From contig NZ_CP018793.1 in assembly GCF_002139875.1 (NCBI RefSeq), forward strand, positions 496,001-560,000: a DNA stretch of 64,000 bases. The letters are read 5' to 3'. Each line of letters begins with the position of its first letter. Within the stretch, counting starts at the first letter, position 1. Positions 55,679 through 64,000 of the stretch are shown here, in pieces. The notes below the pieces were generated by a model, which did no database searches, was not told the origin of the DNA, and saw only the letters and a program-made list of their open reading frames with translations. The position numbers were made by a program, and so were the translations under genes. The stretch comes from Campylobacter vicugnae (GTDB lineage: Bacteria > Campylobacterota > Campylobacteria > Campylobacterales > Campylobacteraceae).

Positions 55679-56853
55679 TGCCAAATTTTGTAGCTAAGAA
55701 TTTAAAAAATATAGAGCTTCCAGCTTCATTTGATGGAGTAGAGTTTATCTGGGAAGCTCTAAATGGTGATGAGAAGCTAGTTTATACTAAGGCTTTAGGA
55801 TGTGAGTTTTGTCTAGTTGTAAAAGGACGCGCTAATAATTATGTAATTAAATGCGATAAATTATCTAGACCAGCCAAACTCGAAGCTGTACAAAGAGCAC
55901 TAGAGGCTTATAAACAGCTTTTTGCTTGTGAAGTTATAAGTCAAGCAACAGCTATTAAAAAGTCTAAAAATAGTAATCAAAGTGATTATATAATTAGCAG
56001 TGATGAGCTTGTAAATAGGCTTGAAAATTGTGAATATAAAAAGATTTTTGTAGAGATTGGATTTGGTAGTGGTAGGCATCTACTTTATCAAGCCAAAGAG
56101 AATCCTGATACGTTAATTATCGGTATTGAGGTTTATAAACCAGCTTGTTTGCAAGTAGAAAATTTAGCTGGAATTAATAAGCTTAAAAATATTATACTTT
56201 TAAATTTAGATGCTAGACTTGTAATGAGTTTATTGCGATCAAATAGTATAGATAGGTTGTTTTTGCACTTTCCAGTTCCATGGGGCAAAAGCAAAATGAG
56301 ACGCGTAGTAAGTCCTCAGTTTGCCATAGAAGCTAAAAGAGTTATAAAAGATAGTGGAACATTTGAGTTAAGAAGCGATGATAGGGAGTATAGCGATTAT
56401 ACTATTGGCTGTTTTATGGATCTAAATGATGCAAATATACAGATATATAAAAATAGATTTTTAGAAGTTTCAAGTAAATATGAAGATAGATGGATAAGAC
56501 AAAATAAAAATATTTATGATGTGATTTGCTCATTTTATGGTAGTAGCGATGAGTTGGATTTAGATTTTAAATTTGAGTTTAATGGGTTGGATTTAGAGTA
56601 TATTAAATTAAATTTTGCCAACAAAACTATAAAATATAGCGATCACTTTATCCATTTAGAAAGAATATATATACTTTGTGATGGTTCAGCTTTATTAAGA
56701 GTAGCATTTGGATCATTTTATAGGCCTGAGCATAGATATATATTAATCACAAAAGAGTGCGCATTATATCTATTTAAAAAGCCGCTTTTAACACCAGAAA
56801 ATATTAAAGCTCACAAGAATTTAGAGGATATGCTAAGATGCGTCACATTGTAG
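55678..56853 (+). CDS. trmB: tRNA (guanine-N7-)-methyltransferase, long form
   Basis: 391 residues, almost twice the E. coli enzyme. An N-terminal region of about 120 residues precedes the catalytic part: SAM motif VEIGFGSGRHLLYQA, then FLHFPVPWGKSKMRRVVSPQF and SGTFELRSDDREYSDY. The C-terminal 100 residues (FKFEFNGLDLEYIKLN) are also extra. It adds m7G46 to tRNA. Long TrmB proteins are typical of Campylobacterota. Overlaps ftsE by 16 bp. Confidence 0.9.
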   Translation: MPNFVAKNLKNIELPASFDGVEFIWEALNGDEKLVYTKALGCEFCLVVKGRANNYVIKCDKLSRPAKLEAVQRALEAYKQLFACEVISQATAIKKSKNSNQSDYIISSDELVNRLENCEYKKIFVEIGFGSGRHLLYQAKENPDTLIIGIEVYKPACLQVENLAGINKLKNIILLNLDARLVMSLLRSNSIDRLFLHFPVPWGKSKMRRVVSPQFAIEAKRVIKDSGTFELRSDDREYSDYTIGCFMDLNDANIQIYKNRFLEVSSKYEDRWIRQNKNIYDVICSFYGSSDELDLDFKFEFNGLDLEYIKLNFANKTIKYSDHFIHLERIYILCDGSALLRVAFGSFYRPEHRYILITKECALYLFKKPLLTPENIKAHKNLEDMLRCVTL

Positions 56854-57509
56854 AAGCTAGAGATTTAGTTTTAGAGTATGATAAGAGTTTTAAGGTTATA
56901 AATGGTGCTAGTTTTAATATAAATGTGAATGATTTTGTATTTATAACTGGAAAAAGTGGTAGTGGAAAATCTACTTTAATTCGCTCGATGTATGGAGATA
57001 TGGATATTAGTAGTGGTAGTTTAAATGTATGCTTGAGTGAATTAAAGGGTATTAATAGATCAAGTTTAGCACTTCTTCGTCAAAGGGTTGGAATAATATT
57101 TCAAGATTTTCGCTTAATTAATGAGTGGAATGTAGAAAAAAATGTAATGTTACCGCTAATAATCAAGGGCTACAATCAAAGTGTATGCAAAAAACAGGCT
57201 GCAAAATTGCTAAATCATGTAAATTTGCTTCATAAAGCTGATAAATTTCCTTTAGAATTAAGTGGTGGAGAACAGCAAAGAGTTGCGATGGCAAGGGCAT
57301 TAGCACATAATCCACAGCTTCTTTTATGCGATGAGCCAACTGGTAGTTTAGATGATTATTCTAGTGATGTTATTTGGTCTCTTCTTAGGTCTGCAAAAGA
57401 GGGATTGGGAACTTGTGTTGTAGTTGTAACACATAAAATTCCTTCAGGATTAAGAATGCATTATCGTCACTTTGAGCTATCCAATGGAGAGATAAATGAG
57501 ATCATTTAA
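56838..57509 (+). CDS. ftsE: Cell-division ATP-binding protein FtsE
   Basis: 223 residues: GKSGSGKST Walker [19 protein letters not shown] signature, [13 protein letters not shown] Walker B. Partner of FtsX; the complex couples ATP hydrolysis to septal peptidoglycan cleavage through an EnvC-type activator. Overlaps trmB and ftsX. Confidence 0.93.
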   Translation: MRHIVEARDLVLEYDKSFKVINGASFNINVNDFVFITGKSGSGKSTLIRSMYGDMDISSGSLNVCLSELKGINRSSLALLRQRVGIIFQDFRLINEWNVEKNVMLPLIIKGYNQSVCKKQAAKLLNHVNLLHKADKFPLELSGGEQQRVAMARALAHNPQLLLCDEPTGSLDDYSSDVIWSLLRSAKEGLGTCVVVVTHKIPSGLRMHYRHFELSNGEINEII

Positions 57510-58305
57510 GAGCCATATTAGTGTTATTTTTCCACTTTTGATATTGCTTTTTGCTATTGAGTTTAGTTTGATGCTTGGCAAATTTGTAAAAGATTATGAG
57601 TTAAAAATGGCAAATGATTATAATATCATAATTGTATCAGAAGTAGAGTTAAATGATAATGCGTTAATTCCGATTGTACCGGCATTTGCCTCTTTAAGCA
57701 CACTAGATGCAAATTTAGTTTTAAATCGTTTAAAAAATGATATATCTGCTAAAAATATATCTGTATTAAGCAGCATATTGCCAAAGTTTTACTCGCTTAA
57801 ATTAACTAAATTCCCATCTAAGGATACAATGATTAGCATTAAATCAAATTTGAGCAAAATGCAAGGCATAAAGCGTGTTGAGACCTTTTCTAAAACACAT
57901 GACCAAATTTATAATATGCTAATTTTGTCTAAAAATGTAGCTGAGTGTTTTGTAATTTTAGTAGGACTTTTAGGGCTTGTGTTAGTGTTTAAGCAGATGC
58001 AAATTTGGCTTTATGAACATCGTAGAAGAGTTGAGATTATGACACTTTTTGGTGCACCATATTGGTTAAAATCGGCTATGCTTTATAAGTTAGCAATTAT
58101 AGATAGTGTTATAGCTACTACATTAGTTGTGATATTTTATGCGATTTTTCCTGCTCTTCCAAGCTTTAAAAGTGCAATTTTTGCTGTAGGGTTTGATCAA
58201 CCAAATTTAAATTTATTAAATGATGCAGGTATATTATTTAGTGCATCAATTGGAATTTCTATCATTGCAGTTAGCCTTGTTATGCTGCTTTCAAGGCGTA
58301 GATGA
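57496..58305 (+). CDS. ftsX: Cell-division protein FtsX
   Basis: 269 residues. One membrane helix at the N-terminus (ISVIFPLLILLFAIEFSLML), a periplasmic domain of about 130 residues and three C-terminal helices (ECFVILVGLLGLVLVF, IDSVIATTLVVIFYAIF, GILFSASIGISIIAVSLVML). RRRVEIMTLFGAPYWLKSAML is the FtsX cytoplasmic loop. Works with ftsE upstream and the EnvC-like protein downstream. Confidence 0.88.
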   Translation: MRSFKSHISVIFPLLILLFAIEFSLMLGKFVKDYELKMANDYNIIIVSEVELNDNALIPIVPAFASLSTLDANLVLNRLKNDISAKNISVLSSILPKFYSLKLTKFPSKDTMISIKSNLSKMQGIKRVETFSKTHDQIYNMLILSKNVAECFVILVGLLGLVLVFKQMQIWLYEHRRRVEIMTLFGAPYWLKSAMLYKLAIIDSVIATTLVVIFYAIFPALPSFKSAIFAVGFDQPNLNLLNDAGILFSASIGISIIAVSLVMLLSRRR

Positions 58306-59501
58306 TGAAGTTTTTGCTATTTATTACTCTTATTTTTTGCACGCTTTTTGCTTCTAATGTCTCAGAAAAGATTAAAGATCAAAAAAATAGCATCAATTCA
58401 GCTAAAAAGCTTGAAAATCAAATCAATAAAAAGCTTGAAGAGTTAGCTAAAGATATTATCGCTGGTAATAAAGATGTTCAAAATACTGCTAAACAAATCA
58501 GTGAATTATCCAAGCAAGTTGAAGCCTTAGAAGATAGCGCTCATAGTGCCAATGTCGAACTTGATAAGCTTACAAGTCAAAATGGCGAGCTTATTAAGAG
58601 TCAAAAAGATATGGAGCTTAGAATGATTAAGATTATAAGCGAGGATTTTGCTTATGATCTTGTTGCTCCAAATGATTATAGCGAGAGTCAAGATAGCATT
58701 ATTGCAACTGAAATTTTGCTAAATTTAAATAGTGTGATGAATAGCGAATTTAAAAAGCTTGCTCAAGATTATGAAAAAACGACAAATTTGATAAAATCTC
58801 AATCTAAAAAGATAGAGTCTATTAAATTTGACCTTAGAGAATTTCGTCAAAAACAAGCCTCTTTAAAAGCTTTGCAAACCAAGCAAAAAAAGAATTTAGA
58901 AATTTTAAATCAAGATAAGGTTATTTACTCTAAAAAATTAAATGATATTAAAAAACAGCAAAATGAGATGCGAAAGACTCTTGAGAGTTTGCAAATCTTA
59001 GCTGCAAAACCAAAAGAAGAGCCTAAAGAACAAACCCAAACCAAAAATACAGTAAAAAGCGATGATGTGCGTATGATAGGCTCAAGCTATCAAGCTGGAA
59101 ATGTAAAGCGATATAATGGGGCTAAAACTATCGCGCCATTGGATAAATTTAGTGTTAAACAAAAATTTGGTGATTATGTTGATCCAGTTTATAATATTAA
59201 AATTTTCAATGAATCAGTTGTGCTACGCTCAGATACAACTGATGCTAGGGTTAAAAATGTATTAGCTGGAACAATTGTCTTTGCTAAGCAAACACCAATA
59301 CTTGATAAGGTTGTAATAGTAGAAAATAGTAATGGAATTCATACTATTTATGCTCATCTTGATAAGATTGCTCCGACTATAAAAGTGGGTCAAAAGATTA
59401 AAAAAGGCTATGTAATTGGAAGGGTAAAGCAAGATTTAACATTTGAAGTAACGCAGAAAAATTATCATATAAATCCACTTGAACTAATTGCTATGAAGTG
59501 A
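58302..59501 (+). CDS. EnvC-like M23 (LytM) protein with degenerate active site
   Basis: 399 residues. Signal peptide (LLFITLIFCTLFASNV), long coiled coil about residues 20-240 and a C-terminal LytM domain. In active M23 enzymes two zinc histidines and an aspartate lie in H-x-x-x-D and H-x-H; here the corresponding regions read NIKIFNESVVL and DLTFEV, so at least two ligands are missing, while IYAHLDKI is kept. This resembles EnvC, which lacks activity and turns on amidases. It starts inside ftsX (GATGATG overlap), the expected partner. Confidence 0.85.
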   Translation: MMKFLLFITLIFCTLFASNVSEKIKDQKNSINSAKKLENQINKKLEELAKDIIAGNKDVQNTAKQISELSKQVEALEDSAHSANVELDKLTSQNGELIKSQKDMELRMIKIISEDFAYDLVAPNDYSESQDSIIATEILLNLNSVMNSEFKKLAQDYEKTTNLIKSQSKKIESIKFDLREFRQKQASLKALQTKQKKNLEILNQDKVIYSKKLNDIKKQQNEMRKTLESLQILAAKPKEEPKEQTQTKNTVKSDDVRMIGSSYQAGNVKRYNGAKTIAPLDKFSVKQKFGDYVDPVYNIKIFNESVVLRSDTTDARVKNVLAGTIVFAKQTPILDKVVIVENSNGIHTIYAHLDKIAPTIKVGQKIKKGYVIGRVKQDLTFEVTQKNYHINPLELIAMK

Positions 59502-59567
59502 TTAATTTAAATTTAGTCATAATTAGTCTTGCTAATTAATGCGTTTTTTAATTTGTTTTAGATATAA

Positions 59568-60311
<744 letters not shown>

Positions 60312-60323
60312 GAAAGGGTAATA

Positions 60324-60542
60324 ATGAGAATAGAAGAAATAGCTGCTAAAGCCTTAGAGGCTGTGGGTGATGATAGATACCAACTAGCACTTTTAGTAGC
60401 AAAAAGAGCTGAAGCTATAGCAAACGGAGCTCAAATTTTAGTAGAAGTGAATGCTCAAAAAATGAAATTTACAGATATTGCGCTTTTAGAGATAGCACAA
60501 GGGAAGATCGCTTTAGAGGGAATCGTTGAATCAAATAGATAG
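60324..60542 (+). CDS. rpoZ: RNA polymerase omega subunit
   Basis: 72 residues: [35 protein letters not shown] is the omega N-terminal helix with the conserved A-x-R-A-x-x-L. Omega helps assemble beta-prime. It overlaps spoT by 17 bp. Its proximity to the ppGpp enzyme is common in bacteria. Confidence 0.94.
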   Translation: MRIEEIAAKALEAVGDDRYQLALLVAKRAEAIANGAQILVEVNAQKMKFTDIALLEIAQGKIALEGIVESNR

Positions 60543-62715
60543 CGAGCAGCTTTTAGAGCAGCTTATTGATGATGTTATCTGTGCTAAAAGCATAGAATCG
60601 GCAAAGGATGTTTTATACTCAGTAGCTAAGCCTACTGGTATGCTACTTAAAGCGGTTGATTATTGCATTAGGTTGCATGATGGGCAGTTTAGAAAAAGTG
60701 GTGAGCCGTACTCGATACACCCGATTTTAGTCTGTTCATTTGTAGCGCATATGGGTGGCGATGAAAGTATGCTTATTGCTGCGTTATTGCATGATGTAGT
60801 AGAGGATACTGAGTGTAGTGAAGAGGAGTTGCAGTTTGAATTTGGCGAAGAGGTTGCTGTGCTTGTTCGTGGGCTTACAAAGATTGTAGCAATTAGAGAA
60901 AATGAACTTATTAGTTCTAGTTCTAATGAGAAGCTAGCAGCCTCAGCTTTAACATTTAGAAAGATGCTTTTAGTATCAATAGAAGATGTTAGGGTACTTA
61001 TTATCAAGCTATGTGATAGACTTCATAATATGCTTACTTTAGGTGTATTAAAACCAGAAAAGCAAAAAAGAATATCAGAAGAGACTCTTGTAGTTTATGC
61101 ACCTATTGCCCATAGACTTGGTATCTCATCTATTAAAAATATATTAGAAGATCTAAGTTTTAAATATGTTATGCCTAAAGAGTATGCTGGAATCGAGTCA
61201 TATATTAACGAGCATAAACAGCAGCTTCAGCTTAAAATTAACTCATTTAGCCAAAAAGTAAGCGAAAAGCTCCTCGCTCACGGCTTTTCTGAAGATAATT
61301 TTATTATTCAAAAGCGTATTAAACACTACTATTCAATATATCTAAAGATGCAAAGAAAGGGAATTAGTCTAGAGGAGGTTTTGGATCTTTTAGCTATTAG
61401 AATTCTTGTTCATAATCCAAAAGATTGTTATTTGGCTCTTGGTATTATACATATGAATTTTAATCCTTTAATATCTAGATTTAAAGATTATATAGCTTTA
61501 CCAAAACAAAATGGATATCAAACGATCCATACGACAATTTTTGATAATAAAACTATTATCGAGGCTCAAATTCGCTCATTTGATATGCATAAAACAGCAG
61601 AGTATGGAGTTGCAGCTCATTGGAAATATAAAAGTGGTGGTTTGGTTTCTCCTAAGCTTGATTGGTTAAGCGATATCAAGGCTCAAGAGAGCGATGATAA
61701 GAGTATCGAAGATCTATATGAGTATGCCAAAGATAGCCTATATGTGGAAGATATAGCGGTATATTCGCCAAAAGGTGGGATATTTACTTTGCCTAGAGGC
61801 GCTACGGCTTTGGATTATGCGTATGAGATTCACTCTGAGGTTGGTTTGCACGCTAAAGAAGCCTATATAAATAGAATAAAAGTACCATTGCTTACTGAAC
61901 TCAAAAATGGAGATATAGTTCGTATTATTACTGGAGATGAGGCCAAATATAGATGTAGTTGGCTAGATAGCGTAAAAACTGGTAAGGCTAGGGCGACTAT
62001 TAGAAGTTTTTGCCGTCAAAAGCTAAGAGATATTAATTATCAAGTATCTATTGATATTTTAGTTGCTATATTTAATGTTACAGAGGTTAAAATTTTAGAG
62101 TGGTTAGAACAAGAGGGTTTAACTAAAAAAATTTCAAAAATTGCTACTGATTCAGTCTATTTAAAAGAGATAGTTCAAATTCTAGATACTCACTCCAAAA
62201 AAGATAAGCTATTTTCACTTAAATTTAGCGACAAACATGAGATTAAAAAGCAAAAATTTGATAATATTGTAGTATATTCAAATTATACTATTAAAAGCGT
62301 AGATTTTGATTATTGTTGTAATCCAAAACGCGGCGATGATATTATAGGTTTTAGAAATGGTAGCAATGTTACAGTTCATCATAAATTATGTGAAAGAGCT
62401 GCAAAACTCATGAGTGATAAAGAAGAAATGATCTTTGTCAAATGGACAAGAAACGCTCCGCATAGATATAAAGTAATTGTAAGTATTGAGAATAAGCGTG
62501 GAAGTTTGGCTGAGTTTTTAACCTATCTTGCTAAGTTAAATGTTGATTTAGTTACTATTACACTTAGCGAAAGTGATGATCTGATTGCTGCTGATTATTT
62601 TGATGTGGTAATAGAGTTAAGTGAAAATTTAGATAGTTCGGTAATTAAAGATAGATTAAAAGATCGCTATAAAATAGCTGAATTTACTTCACTAAGTGAT
62701 GCATATAAAAATTAA
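60526..62715 (+). CDS. spoT: Bifunctional (p)ppGpp synthetase/hydrolase (SpoT/RelA)
   Basis: 729 residues from TTG 60526. HD hydrolase ([30 protein letters not shown]), synthetase ([19 protein letters not shown]), TGS domain ([26 protein letters not shown]), and C-terminal ACT ([19 protein letters not shown]). It makes and breaks (p)ppGpp during starvation. Single Rel-type enzyme in the Campylobacter group. Confidence 0.95.
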   Translation: MNQIDSEQLLEQLIDDVICAKSIESAKDVLYSVAKPTGMLLKAVDYCIRLHDGQFRKSGEPYSIHPILVCSFVAHMGGDESMLIAALLHDVVEDTECSEEELQFEFGEEVAVLVRGLTKIVAIRENELISSSSNEKLAASALTFRKMLLVSIEDVRVLIIKLCDRLHNMLTLGVLKPEKQKRISEETLVVYAPIAHRLGISSIKNILEDLSFKYVMPKEYAGIESYINEHKQQLQLKINSFSQKVSEKLLAHGFSEDNFIIQKRIKHYYSIYLKMQRKGISLEEVLDLLAIRILVHNPKDCYLALGIIHMNFNPLISRFKDYIALPKQNGYQTIHTTIFDNKTIIEAQIRSFDMHKTAEYGVAAHWKYKSGGLVSPKLDWLSDIKAQESDDKSIEDLYEYAKDSLYVEDIAVYSPKGGIFTLPRGATALDYAYEIHSEVGLHAKEAYINRIKVPLLTELKNGDIVRIITGDEAKYRCSWLDSVKTGKARATIRSFCRQKLRDINYQVSIDILVAIFNVTEVKILEWLEQEGLTKKISKIATDSVYLKEIVQILDTHSKKDKLFSLKFSDKHEIKKQKFDNIVVYSNYTIKSVDFDYCCNPKRGDDIIGFRNGSNVTVHHKLCERAAKLMSDKEEMIFVKWTRNAPHRYKVIVSIENKRGSLAEFLTYLAKLNVDLVTITLSESDDLIAADYFDVVIELSENLDSSVIKDRLKDRYKIAEFTSLSDAYKN

Positions 62716-62724
62716 GGAATAGAT

Positions 62725-63927
62725 ATGATATCTAAAATTATGAGTGAGATTAAACGCGGAACTGCCGAGATAATCGATTATGAGCGTATTGAAAATTTAA
62801 TCAAAGATTACTATGAAAATGGTAAAAAATTTTATATTAAAGCGGGCTTTGACCCTACGGCTCCAGATCTTCACTTAGGACATACAGTAGTTTTAAATAA
62901 GATGAGATTGCTTCAAGAACATGGCGGTATTGTGCAGTTTTTAATTGGAGATTTTACTGCAAAAATTGGCGATCCAACCGGCAAGAGCGTTACTAGAAAA
63001 ATCTTAAGCGATGAAGTAATTGCTCAAAATGCCAAAACATATAAAGAGCAAGTTTTTAAAATATTAGACGAGAGTAAAACTGAAGTAATGTTTAATTCTG
63101 CTTGGCTTAATACTTTAGGTGCTGATGGGCTTATAGCACTTGCTAGTACTTTTAATGTAGCTAGAATGCTTGAGCGTGATGATTTTACTAAACGATATAA
63201 GGCTGAGACTCCAATTGCTATTAGTGAGTTTTTATATCCACTGTTACAAGGATATGATAGTGTGGCGATGAAGTGCGATATTGAGATGGGTGGAACAGAT
63301 CAGAAATTTAATCTTTTAATGGGTAGGACTCTTGGTCGTACCTATAATATCGGAAAAGAACAAGCAATTATAATGATGCCGCTTCTTGTCGGGCTTGATG
63401 GTGTTAATAAGATGAGTAAAAGCCTAGGCAATTATATTGGTGTAACTGAATCAGCCAATGATATTTTTGGAAAAACTTTAAGTATTAGCGATGAGCTTAT
63501 GTGGGTATGGTATGAGCTTTTAAGCAGTCTTAGCAGTGATGAGATTATCAAGTTAAAAAGCGATGTAGAAAGCGGGATAGTTCATCCTAAAGTTGCAAAG
63601 GAAAATCTAGCTTTAGAACTTGCAGCTAGATTTAATACTCAAGAAGCAGCCTTAGCTGCAAGAGATGAGTTTAATAGAGTTCATGCTAAGGGGCAACTTC
63701 CAAGCGATATGGCTAAATTTGAGATAGAAGCTGATAATATCTGGATTGTAGAGGCACTTAGCCTATGCAAGCTTTCTGGATCAAACTCAGATGCTCGTCG
63801 CCATATTAAAGCAAATGCAGTCAGCGTTGATCAAGTTAAAATTAGCGATGATCAATTAAGGCTTAGTAAGGGTGAATATGTATTGCAAGTTGGTAAAAAA
63901 GCTTATGCTAGATTAGAGGTAAAATAA
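62725..63927 (+). CDS. tyrS: Tyrosine-tRNA ligase
   Basis: 400 residues from ATG 62725 (AAGGA six bases upstream; ATG 62740 is an alternative). Class I motifs: [14 protein letters not shown] (HIGH) and [11 protein letters not shown] (KMSKS), then the S4 RNA-binding C-terminal domain ([16 protein letters not shown]). The structure matches the TyrRS-2 type. Overlaps the next gene by 1 bp (TAATG). Confidence 0.96.
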   Translation: MISKIMSEIKRGTAEIIDYERIENLIKDYYENGKKFYIKAGFDPTAPDLHLGHTVVLNKMRLLQEHGGIVQFLIGDFTAKIGDPTGKSVTRKILSDEVIAQNAKTYKEQVFKILDESKTEVMFNSAWLNTLGADGLIALASTFNVARMLERDDFTKRYKAETPIAISEFLYPLLQGYDSVAMKCDIEMGGTDQKFNLLMGRTLGRTYNIGKEQAIIMMPLLVGLDGVNKMSKSLGNYIGVTESANDIFGKTLSISDELMWVWYELLSSLSSDEIIKLKSDVESGIVHPKVAKENLALELAARFNTQEAALAARDEFNRVHAKGQLPSDMAKFEIEADNIWIVEALSLCKLSGSNSDARRHIKANAVSVDQVKISDDQLRLSKGEYVLQVGKKAYARLEVK

Positions 63928-64000
63928 TGGAATTAAAAAGTTTAAAAATAGGCAAATATGAGATTAAATATCCCATCATCCAAGGTGGTATGGGGCTTGG
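63927..64000 (+). CDS. Nitronate monooxygenase-like protein, 5' part
   Basis: Only 24 residues are in the window: [20 protein letters not shown], then GMGL. The I-I-Q-G-G-M opening fits the FMN-binding TIM barrel of nitronate monooxygenase/2-nitropropane dioxygenase or FabK. The remaining sequence is outside the window. Confidence 0.7.
   Translation, partial: MELKSLKIGKYEIKYPIIQGGMGL

Overview
The window is an AT-rich chromosomal segment of a Campylobacter (Campylobacterota, formerly Epsilonproteobacteria). The evidence is the codon use, the AT-rich intergenic spacers, the frequent TTG/GTG starts and the gene blocks. The series rluD-type synthase, flpA, trmB, ftsE, ftsX, M23-family protein, pyrH, rpoZ, spoT, tyrS and the series pheS, pheT, aroA, ispH, rpsA, a small membrane protein, serA are both arranged as in Campylobacter genomes. 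The flgF/flgG2-flgG pair sits behind a classic Campylobacter sigma-54 promoter. The species cannot be fixed from the sequence alone.

Layout. 1-4597: end of ilvA, uvrC, a DUF721 gene, a 42-residue lipoprotein gene, and guaA. 4598-7628: a small restriction-modification island directly behind guaA. It holds a PD-(D/E)XK-type nuclease, a gamma-class adenine methyltransferase, an unknown protein and the 3' relic of a beta-class methyltransferase. It ends in a second, slightly diverged copy of the last 21 codons of guaA, followed by a strong hairpin that probably was the guaA terminator. 8074-13494: a lipocalin, hemD, and a leftward operon for an amino-acid ABC transporter with two tandem binding proteins, thiE and uppP. 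13651-19064: a type II-C CRISPR-Cas locus (cas9, cas1, cas2, tracrRNA, array of ten spacers). 19090-20797: flagellar rod genes. 20957-31066: the agmatine-to-putrescine pair, transporters, ABC-F, a CAAX-type protease, prmC and a thioesterase. 31093-33347 leftward: a periplasmic protein, a uracil-DNA-glycosylase-like protein and an acetyltransferase. 33472-33660: 6S RNA. 33681-41283: purD, RDD protein, lptD, PRTase-like protein, pnp, Usp. 41285-64000: HIT protein, pheST-aroA-ispH-rpsA-serA-efp, SCO1-like, rodA, then the pseudouridine synthase to tyrS operon and the start of a nitronate monooxygenase gene.

The CRISPR locus is the most informative part. The array and the tracrRNA both read on the minus strand, against the cas operon. 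Every repeat ends, in crRNA sense, in an extended -10 promoter (TGTTATAAT), so each spacer has its own promoter. The outermost repeat at 19042-19064 is cut to 23 bp but keeps that promoter. Between cas2 and the array lies an anti-repeat (30 of 36 positions match) with its own TATAAT box and downstream hairpins, which predicts a tracrRNA of about 90 nt. Directly next to the cas-proximal repeat is a second anti-repeat-like element, an inverted copy of the repeat lacking its 8-nt core.

Most other genes are ordinary housekeeping genes. Several pairs work together: aguA/aguB for putrescine, ftsE/ftsX with the degenerate M23 (EnvC-like) protein for septal cell-wall hydrolysis, pheS/pheT, and the permease, ATPase and two binding proteins of one importer.
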